A stretch of DNA of 64,000 nucleotides from UBA6627 sp965248675 (GCA_965248675.1 CBDFJZ010000008.1:1736001-1800000); one strand, 5' to 3'; positions 51,371 through 60,775 are shown, numbered from the stretch's first letter. The notes: a model not told the origin generated them from the letters alone. Program-made: numbers and translations.

Positions 51371-52584
51371 ATGTCGCAACGGTCGTTGCTGATCTGGGTG
51401 TGCGGCGCAGCCGCTCTGCTGGCTGCCTGCGGAAGCACTTCGGTGCGGTCCGCGACGCCGAGCCCCGCGACGACCGACGGCGGCGGCTCGGCGCCACGGG
51501 GAACGCCCCCCGCTGGGGTCCCCGGCGGGACTGGAGCCGAGCCGTCGCCCGCGATTTCCGCCACCGAACCGCCGAGCGTCGCCACGGCTCTGCCATCCGG
51601 CGAGGCCTGCACCTCGAACCCCGCGCCGGTCTTTACTCACCACTACACCGACCTCGACCAGATCGATTTCATCAATCCGACGATCGTGACCAGCGGCAAT
51701 TGGTTGAAGAACCGCCAGTACCACAAGGTGGTGACGGACGCGCAGAACAACGCGCCCGAGGTGCCCGTGTACGCACCCGTGGACGCGGTCGCCACGGGCG
51801 TGACGTACTACCTCGGACGGATGGTGGCGTGGGACGGAACGTCGTTCGATCTGGCGCAGCACGACCTCCGATTCCGCGTCTCGTGCGAGCTGACGTACGG
51901 CTTCGACCACGTTTCACGACTCGCCGAGCCGTTCGCCTCGATCGCCCCGCTCGAGCCGTCCCGGGACACGCGGGATGCCGAGCTGCCGCTGAGCGTCGAG
52001 GTCGAGGCCGGCCAGCTGATCGGTTGGACCAGCGGTGCCGAGCCGGCGCACACGTGGATTTCATCGTCGCGAACACCGCGAAGATCAACGAGTTCGCGAA
52101 CCAGGCGCGGTACGAGCGTTCAAAAGACCTCGTCCCGCTGCTCCACGCTGCCTGCCCGGCCGACTACTTCGAGCCCGATCTTGCCGAGACGTACCGCGCC
52201 AAGTATGGAAACTGGCAGGGACGAGCGGCGGGCGCAGGCTGCGGACTCTCGGCTGATGTGCCCGGCGCGCTTGCCGGCGGGTGGTTCCTCACCCCCTTCG
52301 ACGCCAGCGATCCCTTCGCGCTCACCGACTGGGGTCTCGTTGCCACACTGGCGGCAGATGGCTACCTCGATCTGAACGGACCCGGCGTCGCGCTGAGGAT
52401 CTCCGACGCGGACGCATCATTCCTCGATCCTGCCGCGATGACCGGGGAGCATTGCTACCTCCACTACCAGGGCGGCCAGTGGGCCTAAGTCGCCTTGCTG
52501 TCCGACACCGAGCTGGCCGCGGCGTTCGGGCGAGGCCCGTGTCCCGCCTCGCTGCCCGCCGGCCACCAGGTGTTCCACCGCTAG
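51371..52584 (+). pseudogene. Lipoprotein gene broken by a frameshift and an in-frame stop
   Basis: The product starts as a lipoprotein (MSQRSLLIWVCGAAALLAAC, lipobox LAAC) with a Ser/Thr/Pro/Gly-rich spacer. A globular domain follows, with VPVYAPVDAVATGVTYYLGR and VEVEAGQLIGWTSGAEPAHT, like an M23/lipoyl-type beta fold. Near 52052 the frame is lost: the sequence continues sensibly (DFIVANTAKINEFANQARYE) only in another frame, consistent with one missing base. That frame meets TAA at 52486 but stays open in the same frame for 31 more codons (VALLSDTELAAAFGRGPCPA and on) to a TAG at 52582. It looks like a recently decayed gene or sequencing error. Confidence 0.7.
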
Positions 52585-52644
52585 CGGTCTGAGGCGCCTC
52601 GAAGGGCGCTACCACCTCGGGCGGGCCGGTCGTACGGTGACGGC

Positions 52645-52752
52645 ATGCTCGAGGACCCGGGACGGTTCTACTGGAAATGGCTCGCCGTCGGCGGCGGACT
52701 GCTGGTGCTGTATGCCATCGAGCGAACGATTCGCACCGGTGGGTTGTTCTAG
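52645..52752 (+). CDS. Small single-pass membrane protein, 35 aa
   Basis: A short frame with a central hydrophobic helix (WLAVGGGLLVLYAIE). The ATG at 52645 has no strong ribosome site. Function unknown; it lies between the broken lipoprotein gene and the MaoC pair. Confidence 0.35.
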   Translation: MLEDPGRFYWKWLAVGGGLLVLYAIERTIRTGGLF

Positions 52753-52918
52753 CGGACGCCGTTCTTTCGGGCAGTTCTGAACATCGGTTGGCCTCGAACA
52801 ATCGGTTCGCCTCGAGACCGCCCGTGTGCTCATGACGTTCGTGCCTCGCGGCGGGCGTAATCGCGCGCTAGAATCCGGCGCGCCAGCCACGTACACACAC
52901 GCACTGATAGGAGCAGGG

Positions 52919-53407
52919 ATGGCGGTCGAGCGATTCCCCGTCGAAGCGGGACACATCATGTTGTTCGCACGCGCGGTCGGGGACACCAACGAGATCTACT
53001 ACGACGAGGACTACGCGAAAGGCACCGAGCCGGGCGGCATCGTCGCTCCGCCGACCTTCGTCCAGGCCAGTTCGCAGTTCGACCCGGACAACTCGCTTCG
53101 CCCGACGATCGGGCAGCCGTGGTTCGGTTCGAGCAAGGAGCCGACCGGGGTCAAGCGCGAATCCAGCGGTGGTGGGGGCGGTGGGCTCCACGCGGAGCAG
53201 CACTTCGAGTACCACCGGCACCTGCGGCCCGGCGACGTGTTGCGCTCGGTGAACAAACCCGGCGAGAGCTGGGAGCGCGAGAGCAAGCGCGCCGGCAAGC
53301 TGAAGTTCTCCGAATCGATCACGGAGTACTACGACCAGGACGACGAGCTGGTGATCACCGCCCGCTCGGTGGGCGTCCAGACCGAGCGCCCCGTGGACCA
53401 GGGCTAG
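52919..53407 (+). CDS. MaoC-like N-terminal (FAS1-like) dehydratase, HadA-like subunit
   Basis: A 162-residue hot-dog-domain protein of the FAS1-like dehydratase type: FPVEAGHIMLFARAVGDTNE (about 5-24), GGIVAPPTFVQASSQFD and LHAEQHFEYHRHLRPGDVL. It lacks the catalytic Asp-His pair found in the next gene, as does HadA of mycobacterial (3R)-hydroxyacyl-ACP dehydratase. The two are therefore likely to form a HadAB-like heterodimer. GGAG precedes the ATG at 52919. The following MaoC gene starts nine bases downstream. Confidence 0.78.
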   Translation: MAVERFPVEAGHIMLFARAVGDTNEIYYDEDYAKGTEPGGIVAPPTFVQASSQFDPDNSLRPTIGQPWFGSSKEPTGVKRESSGGGGGGLHAEQHFEYHRHLRPGDVLRSVNKPGESWERESKRAGKLKFSESITEYYDQDDELVITARSVGVQTERPVDQG

Positions 53408-53416
53408 GGGACCCCG

Positions 53417-53839
53417 ATGGCACTCAAGGCAAGCGAAATCAAGGTCGGCGACGAGCACACCGAGGTCGTCGCCGAGAACCTGACGCGCACGCAGATCGTG
53501 CAGTACGCGGGCGCTTCCGGCGACTACAACCCGGTGCACACCGACGAGCTCTTCACCAGGGAGATCGCGGGCTACCCGTCCGTCTTCGCCCACGGCATGC
53601 TCTCCATGGGTGCGACCGGGATGGCCGTGACGAACTACGTCGGCGACGGTCGCCTCACCAAGTACGGCGTCCGCTTCGTCAACCAGGTGTGGCCGGGCGA
53701 CACCCTGACCGCGACCGTCGCCGTCGAGGAGATCCGCGAGGAAGACGGCGAGCAGCTTGTGGACTTGACGGTCAGCACCTCGAACCAGGATGGCCGCGAG
53801 GTGGTCCGCGGTTCGGCGACGGCGCGCATCGATCCGTAG
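53417..53839 (+). CDS. MaoC-family (R)-hydratase, HadB-like catalytic subunit
   Basis: A 140-residue MaoC dehydratase. IVQYAGASGDYNPVHTDELF (about 28-47) holds the Asp and His of the hydratase motif, and FAHGMLSMGATGMAVTNYVG is the second conserved block. It hydrates or dehydrates (3R)-hydroxyacyl thioesters, probably with the upstream protein. It is in the same operon as the HadA-like gene. The substrate could be CoA or ACP bound. Confidence 0.85.
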   Translation: MALKASEIKVGDEHTEVVAENLTRTQIVQYAGASGDYNPVHTDELFTREIAGYPSVFAHGMLSMGATGMAVTNYVGDGRLTKYGVRFVNQVWPGDTLTATVAVEEIREEDGEQLVDLTVSTSNQDGREVVRGSATARIDP

Positions 53840-53869
53840 CGGAACGTCGCTGCGAGACTGATCGGAAGG

Positions 53870-54964
53870 GTGCCGCGAGGCGCCCTTCCTCGCGCGAGGA
53901 GCGGGGATCTGGCCTCGATCGAGCTGGCTGCAATGGAGCGGGCCTGGGCCGAACTGGCACCGCCATGCTGGGTCGATTCCGCGCGCGCGATCTACGAGCT
54001 GCTGCCGTTCCAGCGCTACCGCCAGCTCCCGTTCGTCGACGTCCCCTACGACCCGCGCCGCGAGGAGCACTGGGCCGACGCCGCGCGGATCGCCGACTTC
54101 GCATCGTGGCTCCCGCCTTCCGAGACAGGCCGGCGCCCGACCGTGCTCGACCTCGGGCCGGGCGACGGCTGGCCCTCGATCCCGCTCGCCGCTACGCGAA
54201 CGGACGCGCTCGTCATCGGCCTCGAACCGTCGCCGCGCCGCACGCGCGTCTGCGACCAGAACGCGCACCGCCGCGAGGTGGGCAACGCACGCTTCGCTAC
54301 CGCAGACGCGACGTCTGTGCCGTTGCCCGACGCCTCGGTGGACCTGGTAACCGCGTCTTACTCGCTCGAGGAGACTGCCGATCCGCCGGCCGCGATGAGC
54401 GAAGCACATCGCGTGCTCCGGCTGGGCGGCGCATTCCGTATCGCGTACCAGCGCTGGGACCTGCCCGAACCGGAGCTGGAGAGCGTCGCACTGTTCGAGG
54501 GCGCCTCGGCGCTGCTTTTCCAGTATGCGCGGCGCATACGGGAGCCGAGCATCGAGCGGCGCTACACGCTGCTCGTTCCTGCCGACGGCCCGGCGGCCGA
54601 CCTCCACCGGGACGCGCTAATCGCGTCCGCCGACGCGCCGCGCGTCCTCGGCGAGACTCGCCTCGAGCCGGGCTCGCCGCTCGGCGCGGACCTGCTCGCG
54701 CAGCTCGCCCCCCACGCCCTCGCTTCGCTCGCGGTCGAGCTCCGCCGCTGGACGACGGACCAGCTGATCGCGGAACTCGAGGCGGTCGGGTTCACCGAGG
54801 TGTGGGGGACGTTGCACAGCGGGGAGCGCGGCCGCGCCTACGGCCGCGAGCGAAGCGCCTCGGGGGGGTCGCTTGGCCTCGAGGAGTTCGACGCGCTGTC
54901 CCGGCAGATCGGGGAGCGAGCTGCGGCAACGGACGGCGCGGGGATGGTCACGGCGCGGCGGTAG
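53870..54964 (+). CDS. Class I SAM-dependent methyltransferase
   Basis: A 364-residue methyltransferase. VLDLGPGDGWPSIPLAATRT (about 91-110) is motif I, then a glutamate-containing strand LVIGLEPSPRRTRV, and DASVDLVTASYSLEETADPP as motif IV. The fold has a long N-terminal helical lid (about 1-80) and a C-terminal extension. Alternative starts at 53933 (ATG) or the listed GTG are possible; no clear ribosome site decides. Substrate unknown. It follows the MaoC pair, possibly in one transcript. Confidence 0.75.
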   Translation: MPRGALPRARSGDLASIELAAMERAWAELAPPCWVDSARAIYELLPFQRYRQLPFVDVPYDPRREEHWADAARIADFASWLPPSETGRRPTVLDLGPGDGWPSIPLAATRTDALVIGLEPSPRRTRVCDQNAHRREVGNARFATADATSVPLPDASVDLVTASYSLEETADPPAAMSEAHRVLRLGGAFRIAYQRWDLPEPELESVALFEGASALLFQYARRIREPSIERRYTLLVPADGPAADLHRDALIASADAPRVLGETRLEPGSPLGADLLAQLAPHALASLAVELRRWTTDQLIAELEAVGFTEVWGTLHSGERGRAYGRERSASGGSLGLEEFDALSRQIGERAAATDGAGMVTARR

Positions 54965-54976
54965 GACAGGATGCGC

Positions 54977-55669
54977 CTAGATGAGCACCAGCTCGCGCTC
55001 GCTGCCGTCGGCTTCGCGAATGATCAGGGCCACATCCGGCCGCTCCCGGAGCTCCTCCACGAGCAGGCCCAGACGCACGAAGCGTCGGAGAACTTCGAGC
55101 AAGGTCGTGTCTTCCTGCGTCGCCACCCACTGCACGCTCTCAAACAGGTGGGCCGGCAGGGTCAGTTGGTACCGCCGCAACCAGGGCTCCCGAGACGAAT
55201 CGTTCTTCAACAGTCTGACCGCGGCCTCCTGAAGCTCGTCGGGCGCGACGTCGGTCTTGGAGAGGATCATCGTCGCCGCGCCGGTTCGCTCGCGGATCAG
55301 CCCGATCAGCATGTGCCCAGTGCCAACGTCGTAGTGATTCAGCCGTCGGGCCTCATCCACCGCGAGGTCCAGGGCTCGGGTCAACCGCGGCGCGAATGGC
55401 GGCGGCGGTTCGGACTCGGGCCACGGGTGTTGACCTCGCCCGATTGTCGCTTCGAACGCCGACCGAACCTGTTCGGCGCTCAGTCCAGCTTCAGCCAGTA
55501 CGCGGGTGGCCGTGTTCGTCTCGTCGCCCACGAGGCCGAGCAGAAGATGCTCTTGCCCGATGTAGTTGTGGTCGAGCCGTCGGGCCTGGTGTTGCGCCAC
55601 GTAGAGCGCCTTGGTTCCCGCCTGCGAAATGCGTTCCATCGGGAATCGACTGTCATTCTTTTCAGACAT
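54977..55669 (-). CDS. Clp N-terminal-domain protein (ClpC-N-like, stand-alone)
   Basis: A 230-residue protein with two Clp repeat motifs as in the N-domain of ClpC: LYVAQHQARRLDHNYIGQEH (about 21-40) with LLLGLVGDETNTATRVLAEA, and LDLAVDEARRLNHYDVGTGH (about 98-117) with MLIGLIRERTGAATMILSKT. No AAA+ modules are present. The C-terminal half (LTLPAHLFESVQWVATQEDT) is unassigned. It may be an adaptor or anti-adaptor for ClpC. The ATG at 55669 is 14 bases from a palindrome upstream. It converges with the preceding methyltransferase gene. Confidence 0.82.
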   Translation of the reverse strand: MSEKNDSRFPMERISQAGTKALYVAQHQARRLDHNYIGQEHLLLGLVGDETNTATRVLAEAGLSAEQVRSAFEATIGRGQHPWPESEPPPPFAPRLTRALDLAVDEARRLNHYDVGTGHMLIGLIRERTGAATMILSKTDVAPDELQEAAVRLLKNDSSREPWLRRYQLTLPAHLFESVQWVATQEDTTLLEVLRRFVRLGLLVEELRERPDVALIIREADGSERELVLI

Positions 55670-55677
55670 GTGATGAA

Positions 55678-55694
55678 CATACAGCAGATGTATG
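55678..55694. promoter_or_regulatory. Palindrome upstream of the Clp-N gene
   Basis: CATACA (55678-55683) and TGTATG (55689-55694) form a perfect six-base inverted repeat with five bases between, in an A+T-rich patch just before the ATG at 55669. It is a plausible operator; it does not match the CtsR consensus. Confidence 0.4.
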
Positions 55695-55810
55695 GTGAAT
55701 GTGCACAGCTTTTGCGAAGTGCCCTGCGAACGGAGATCGGGTCGAGTCTTGGCGCACGCGGCGTAACGCCGATCGCTCGCCTCGGGCGGCGGCGACGATA
55801 GGCTCTCGGG

Positions 55811-57049
55811 ATGGTTCAGACCTCGGAACGAGCGGTCGACCTCGACCCGCGCGTGCGGCGGCGCGTGCTCTGGCTCGTCGCGCTGGCGACGCTCGGCGGG
55901 CTGTCTGTGTGGTTCTCGACGAACGCGGTGGCGGACGCGCTTGCCGAGGAGCTCGGGTTCGGCGACAGCGACGTCGCCTGGCTGACGATCGCGGTGCAGT
56001 TCGGCTTCGTCGGCGGCACCCTCACGTCCGCCCTCGGCAACCTCGCCGAGCGCGTCCACGAGCGCCGGTTGTTCGCTCTGGCGGGGCTGCTGGCGGCGGC
56101 GGCAAACCTGGCGCCGATCGGGTCGGATTCGCTGGCGTTCTGGCTCCTCGCGAGGTTCGCGACGGGGTTCTTCCTCGGCGGTGTGTACCCGCCGGCGATG
56201 CACGTGATCTCGGGATGGTATCGAGCCGGTCGAGGGCTCGCGCTCGGCGTGGTGATCGGCGCGCTCACGCTCGGCTCCGGTTCGCCGCATCTGCTCCGCG
56301 CCGGACTGGCGCAGGACTGGCAGCTCGCGATGGCCGGCGCTAGCGTCTTCACGCTGTTCGGCGCGGCCGTGATGTGGTGGGCGGTGCGCGACGGCCCCTT
56401 CCGCTCGCCACCCGCCGAGGTCCGCCCAACCGAGTTCTGGGCTGGCGTCAGCGGCCGCGCGCCGTTGCTCACACTCGGCGGCTACCTCGGACATATGTGG
56501 GAGCTGTACGCGATGTGGGCCTGGCTGCCTGTCTTCCTCGCCGTCGTCTACGAGGACGTGGGCAACGTGTTCGGGCTGGGCGCGGGCAGTCTCGCCTCGT
56601 TCGGGGTGTTCGGCCTGGGAGCGGTGAGCTGCGTGGTAGCCGGGTCACTGGCCGAACGCTACGGGCGCACGGTGATCACTAGCGCGGCGATGGTGGCCAG
56701 CGGCAGCATGGCGCTGGTGATCGGCTTCACGCCAGAGACCGCGATCGTCCTCGTGACGGTGCTAGCCGCGATCTGGGCGGCGAGCGTCGTCGCCGACTCG
56801 GCGCAGTTCTCGGCCGCGATGACCGAACTCGCCGACGAGCGCTACCGAGGCTCCGCGCTCGCCTTCCAGACCGGCGTTGGCTTCCTGCTCACCGCCGTCA
56901 CGATCCGCGCCGTGCCGATCCTCGAGGACCAGTGGGGCTGGGGCATCGCCTTCGCCCTGCTCGCGCTCGGCCCCGTGTTCGGCGTCGCCTCGATGCTGAC
57001 GCTCCGCCGCTCCCCCGAGGCCGCCCTCCTCGCCGGCGGCCGCGGCTGA
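55811..57049 (+). CDS. MFS transporter
   Basis: A 412-residue twelve-helix carrier. The start RRRVLWLVALATLGGLSVWF, the loop GNLAERVHERRLFALAGLLA and the motif RFATGFFLGGVYPPAMHVIS (helix 4) are typical of the sugar/organic-acid and CynX-like MFS groups. The second half includes LGAVSCVVAGSLAERYGRTV and ADERYRGSALAFQTGVGFLL. The substrate is unknown. It is divergent from the Clp-N gene. Confidence 0.85.
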   Translation: MVQTSERAVDLDPRVRRRVLWLVALATLGGLSVWFSTNAVADALAEELGFGDSDVAWLTIAVQFGFVGGTLTSALGNLAERVHERRLFALAGLLAAAANLAPIGSDSLAFWLLARFATGFFLGGVYPPAMHVISGWYRAGRGLALGVVIGALTLGSGSPHLLRAGLAQDWQLAMAGASVFTLFGAAVMWWAVRDGPFRSPPAEVRPTEFWAGVSGRAPLLTLGGYLGHMWELYAMWAWLPVFLAVVYEDVGNVFGLGAGSLASFGVFGLGAVSCVVAGSLAERYGRTVITSAAMVASGSMALVIGFTPETAIVLVTVLAAIWAASVVADSAQFSAAMTELADERYRGSALAFQTGVGFLLTAVTIRAVPILEDQWGWGIAFALLALGPVFGVASMLTLRRSPEAALLAGGRG

Positions 57050-57137
57050 CCCGTTCCGGGTCTCTACCGACGCTTCGCGGCAGCTAGCATTCATCCGACG
57101 GCGGTTCGGTGATCCTTACGGATTGCGATCGGAGTGC

Positions 57138-57194
57138 GCGAAGCGTCGTCACGCGCCGAAGGCGCCGCGAAGCGTCGTCAAGCGCCGAAGGCGC
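57138..57194 (+). repeat. Two tandem 28-bp repeats upstream of the alcohol dehydrogenase gene
   Basis: Positions 57138-57165 and 57167-57194 each carry a 28-base unit beginning GCGAAGCGTCGTCA and ending GCGCCGAAGGCGC, identical but for one base, one base apart. They lie 42-98 bases before the GTG start of the dehydrogenase. Confidence 0.8.
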
Positions 57195-57235
57195 ATAGAA
57201 TCTCGGCCTACGTCGAACGAGGGGCGGGAGGCGAC

Positions 57236-58306
57236 GTGCGGCGAGCGGTCAGTACCGAGGACCCGACGCGGTTCGAGATCGAGGAGTACGAGGCGGAGCC
57301 GCCGGGGCCCGGCGAGGTGCTGCTCCGCGTGCGCGCCTCGGGGATATGCGGCTCGGATCTGCACTCCTACCGCGACGAGTCTCGGTGGCTCTCGCCGGAG
57401 GGTGGCTGGCAGGCCGGCCGCACGCCCGGCCACGAGGTCGCCGGCGAGGTAGCCGAGCTGGGCGAGGGCGTGCAGGGGCTGGCCGAGGGGCAGCGGGTGG
57501 CGCTGCAGCCTCGGCCCTTCTGTGGGGTTTGCGATGCGTGTCGAGGCGGGCGGACCGAGCTGTGCCGGTACAGCCCCGGGCTGTTCGGCGAGCAGATGCC
57601 TGGCGGGTGCAGCGAATACCTGACTGTCCCCGCGCCTAACCTGTTCCCGGTGGCCGATGACCTCGATTTCGCGGTCGCCGCGCTCGCCGAGCCGCTGGCC
57701 GTCGGAGTGCACGGACATCGGGTCGCCGCGCAGCTCGATCCGACTCGGCCGACGAAGGGCGAGCGCGTGGCCGTGCTTGGCGCGGGTCCGATCGGGCTGA
57801 TGTCAGTGTTCTACGCCTCGCAGGCCGGCGCCGAGGTCGCGGTGACCTACCGTTACCCACAGCAGGCGGAAGCCGCGCGACGCCTCGGTGCAGCGCAGCT
57901 GTTCGAGGCGGACGGCAACTCCGAGGCGGAGCTCCTCGCCTGGGCGAAGGACCACCCGGTCGACCTTGTGATGGAGACCGTTGGCGGCCCGGCCGAGACG
58001 CCCGGGGTGGCGGTGCGCGTCGCGCGCCGGGGCGGGCGAGTGCTGCTGCTTGGCGTGCCCTCGCGCCAGGTGACGCTGCCCGCACAGGCGATCCTGACGA
58101 AGCAGCTGCGGATCGCGGCGACGGTGTTCTATGGCTACATCGGCATGCGGCACGATTACGAGATCGCGACCGCGCTGCTGAACGAGCACCGCGAGCTGCT
58201 CGACACCCTGATCACCCACCGCGTGCCGCTGGATGAGGTCGCGCGCGGTTACGCGCTCGCCGCTGACAAGACCAGCGGCGCGATCAAGGTCTCCATCCAG
58301 CCGTAG
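57236..58306 (+). CDS. Zinc-type alcohol/polyol dehydrogenase (MDR superfamily)
   Basis: A 356-residue medium-chain dehydrogenase. ASGICGSDLHSYRDE (about 36-50) is the catalytic zinc ligand loop, GRTPGHEVAGEVAELGEGVQ (about 63-82) the second ligand block, and FCGVCDACRGGRTELC the structural zinc cysteine set. VAVLGAGPIGLMSVFYAS (about 180-197) is the nucleotide loop. It resembles sorbitol/threonine dehydrogenases. The GTG at 57236 follows GGGCGGGAGGCGAC. A CoA-transferase gene follows. Confidence 0.9.
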   Translation: MRRAVSTEDPTRFEIEEYEAEPPGPGEVLLRVRASGICGSDLHSYRDESRWLSPEGGWQAGRTPGHEVAGEVAELGEGVQGLAEGQRVALQPRPFCGVCDACRGGRTELCRYSPGLFGEQMPGGCSEYLTVPAPNLFPVADDLDFAVAALAEPLAVGVHGHRVAAQLDPTRPTKGERVAVLGAGPIGLMSVFYASQAGAEVAVTYRYPQQAEAARRLGAAQLFEADGNSEAELLAWAKDHPVDLVMETVGGPAETPGVAVRVARRGGRVLLLGVPSRQVTLPAQAILTKQLRIAATVFYGYIGMRHDYEIATALLNEHRELLDTLITHRVPLDEVARGYALAADKTSGAIKVSIQP

Positions 58307-58340
58307 AGTTCGGAACCAGATTCCGCGAGGGAGCGCAACG

Positions 58341-60764
58341 ATGGTCGCACCGCTCGAGGGCCTTCGCGTCCTCGACCTCTCCGAAGGCATCGCCGCGCCG
58401 TTCTGCGCAAAGCTGCTCGGTGACCTCGGCGCCGACGTGGTGAAGGTCGAGCGACCCGACGGCGGCGACAGCTCGAGGACGCTCGGGCCCTTCCCAGACG
58501 GGACGCCGGACCCCGAGCAGAGCGCGGCGTTCTTCTACTTCAACACCAGCAAGCGCGGAATCATGCTCGACGCGTCGACCGAGGACGGGCGCGAGCTGCT
58601 CGCCCGGCTCGTGCGCCGCTACGACGTGGTGATCTCCAGCGAGACCGAGGGCGAGCTCGCCGGGCGCGGGATCGGCTTCGACCAGCTCCGCGCGTGGAAT
58701 GACCGCGTCATCCTCACGACGGTGACCGGCTTCGGTTCGGACGGTCCGCACGCCGGCTACGAGTGGTCGCACCTGATCGCCTGTGCCACGGGCGGCTGGG
58801 CACGCACCTGTGGCCTCGAGGATCGCGAGCCGCTGCAGGCCGGCGGCGCGATTACGGAGACGCTGACCGGAGCGTTCGCCGCCGACGCGACGCTGCTGGC
58901 GGTGCTCGGCCGCAACTCGCATGGGCACGGCGAGCACGTCGACGTGAGCGCGCAGCAGGCGACGCTCGCCAGCGCGCTCTTCCCCTCGCTCCGCTACGAG
59001 TACAACGGCGACATTCCCGCCCGGAACTCCCAGTTCGGGCCGGGCCCCTCCTACATCCTGCCCACCAGCGACGGCTATATCGGCGTCAACGTGCTGACGC
59101 CGCCCCAGTGGGAGCTGCTCTGCACGTTCCTCGGACATCCCGAGGTGCTGACCGACCCGCACTACGCGGGGATCAAGCGGCGCGACCACGCCGCCGAGAT
59201 CGGCGAGCTCTTCCAGAGCGCGCTCCTCGATCGCTCGGCCGAGGAGATCTTCCACGAGGGCGAGTCGTGGCGCGTGCCGTTCGGCCTCGTGCCGAGCATG
59301 ACCGAGCTCGTCGAACTCCTGCCGCACAAAGAGCGCGGCTTCATCGTCGACCTCGAGCATCCGGTCGCGGGCACGGTCCGCGTCCCCGGTATCCCCTACA
59401 AATCGACCGTCACCGAGGCGAAGCCGTACCGCCCGCCGCTCCTCGGCGAGCACCGGGACGAGGTGCTCGCGGAGCTCGACGCCCCGGGCGAGACCGGCTC
59501 GGACGACCCGGTACCACCGCCGGACGGGGACGTACCGCCGGCACTGGACGGTCTAAAGGTCCTCGATCTTTCGATGTTCTTCTCGGGCCCGCTCGCGACG
59601 CAGATCGCTGGCGACGCCGGGGCGGAGGTCGTGAAGGTCGAGTCGGTGCAGCGCATCGACGGCTGGCGTGGCACCGCGCCCGCGCCGGGTGTCGAGCGCC
59701 CGTGGGAGCGGTCGCCGAACTTCAACTGGGTCGCCCGCAGCAAGCGCGGGATCACGCTCAACCTGACCGACGAGCGCGGCGCCGAGATGGTCAAGCGCCT
59801 CGTCGCCGACGCGGACATCCTCATCGAGAACTACACGCCCCGGGTGATGGGCAACTTCGGGCTCGAGTACGAGACGCTGTGCGAGATCAACCCGCGCCTG
59901 GTCATGATGTCGATGCCCGGCTTCGGCGCTGACGTCTCCTGGCGTGACTACGTCGCCTTCGGGATGTCCACCGAGCAGATGTCCGGCATCAGCCACCTGA
60001 CCGGCTACGAGGGCGGCCCGCCGATCTTCACCGGCATGAACGGCGGCGATCCATTCGTCGGCGTGATCGCCGCCAGCGCCCTGTTCGCCGCGCTCTATCA
60101 TCTCGATCGGACCGGCGAGGGCCAGCACATCGACCTCAGCCAGATCGAGGCGTGCACGCTCTTCGTCGGAGACGCCGTCACCGGTGCGACGCTCGCCGGC
60201 CACGACCCGGGGCGCGTCGGCAACACCCACCTCACGCACGCGCCGTACGGCATCTACCCCTGCCTCGATGACGGCTGGATCGCGATTGAGTGCCAGACCG
60301 ACGAGCAGTGGGCCACCCTCGCGCCGCTGATCGGCCACCCCGAGTGGGCCGAGGCGGGATCGCGCTGCGCCATCGCCGCGGGACGCCTCGAGGAGCGCGC
60401 CTCCCTCGATGCCGCAATCGCGGAGTGGACCCGGTCGCGTGAGCACATCCCGCTGATGGACGAGCTGCAGGCGCTGGGCGTACCGGCAGGCGCCGTCCTC
60501 TCCGGCCCCGGACTCCTCGAGGACCCGCAGCTCGCCGCATGTGGCGGCTTCCTCGCCCAGGACCGGCCGGGCGTCGGCGTGAAGCACTACCCGAACCAGC
60601 CGTACCGCTTCCGCTTCGCGGCCTCTCCGCCCGATCGCCGCGCGCCTCTCCTCGGGGAGCACACCGCCGAGGTGCTGCGCGAGAAGCTCGGCATCAGCGA
60701 CGCGGAGCTCGCGGAGCTGGAGCGAGACGACGTGATCGGGACGGTGCCAATCGCGGCACGCTAG
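58341..60764 (+). CDS. Fused double CaiB/BaiF-type (class III) CoA-transferase
   Basis: An 807-residue protein made of two class III CoA-transferase domains in tandem: residues 1-about 385 (LEGLRVLDLSEGIAAPFCAK) and 400-about 800 (LDGLKVLDLSMFFSGPLATQ). Family members move CoA between acids via an aspartyl intermediate. The second half keeps the candidate aspartate in MNGGDPFVGVIAASALFAAL. The corresponding place in the first half is AGGAITETLTGAFAA, with glutamate in its place, so the first half may be structural. Single-domain relatives form intertwined dimers, and this fusion replaces that. GAGGGAG precedes the ATG. Confidence 0.9.
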   Translation: MVAPLEGLRVLDLSEGIAAPFCAKLLGDLGADVVKVERPDGGDSSRTLGPFPDGTPDPEQSAAFFYFNTSKRGIMLDASTEDGRELLARLVRRYDVVISSETEGELAGRGIGFDQLRAWNDRVILTTVTGFGSDGPHAGYEWSHLIACATGGWARTCGLEDREPLQAGGAITETLTGAFAADATLLAVLGRNSHGHGEHVDVSAQQATLASALFPSLRYEYNGDIPARNSQFGPGPSYILPTSDGYIGVNVLTPPQWELLCTFLGHPEVLTDPHYAGIKRRDHAAEIGELFQSALLDRSAEEIFHEGESWRVPFGLVPSMTELVELLPHKERGFIVDLEHPVAGTVRVPGIPYKSTVTEAKPYRPPLLGEHRDEVLAELDAPGETGSDDPVPPPDGDVPPALDGLKVLDLSMFFSGPLATQIAGDAGAEVVKVESVQRIDGWRGTAPAPGVERPWERSPNFNWVARSKRGITLNLTDERGAEMVKRLVADADILIENYTPRVMGNFGLEYETLCEINPRLVMMSMPGFGADVSWRDYVAFGMSTEQMSGISHLTGYEGGPPIFTGMNGGDPFVGVIAASALFAALYHLDRTGEGQHIDLSQIEACTLFVGDAVTGATLAGHDPGRVGNTHLTHAPYGIYPCLDDGWIAIECQTDEQWATLAPLIGHPEWAEAGSRCAIAAGRLEERASLDAAIAEWTRSREHIPLMDELQALGVPAGAVLSGPGLLEDPQLAACGGFLAQDRPGVGVKHYPNQPYRFRFAASPPDRRAPLLGEHTAEVLREKLGISDAELAELERDDVIGTVPIAAR

Positions 60765-60775
60765 CGCCGTGCTAC

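Noticed and set aside
52486..52488. Recoding of the TAA in the lipoprotein gene
   Set aside because: TAA is not a known Sec or Pyl codon; a second lesion in a decaying gene is simpler.
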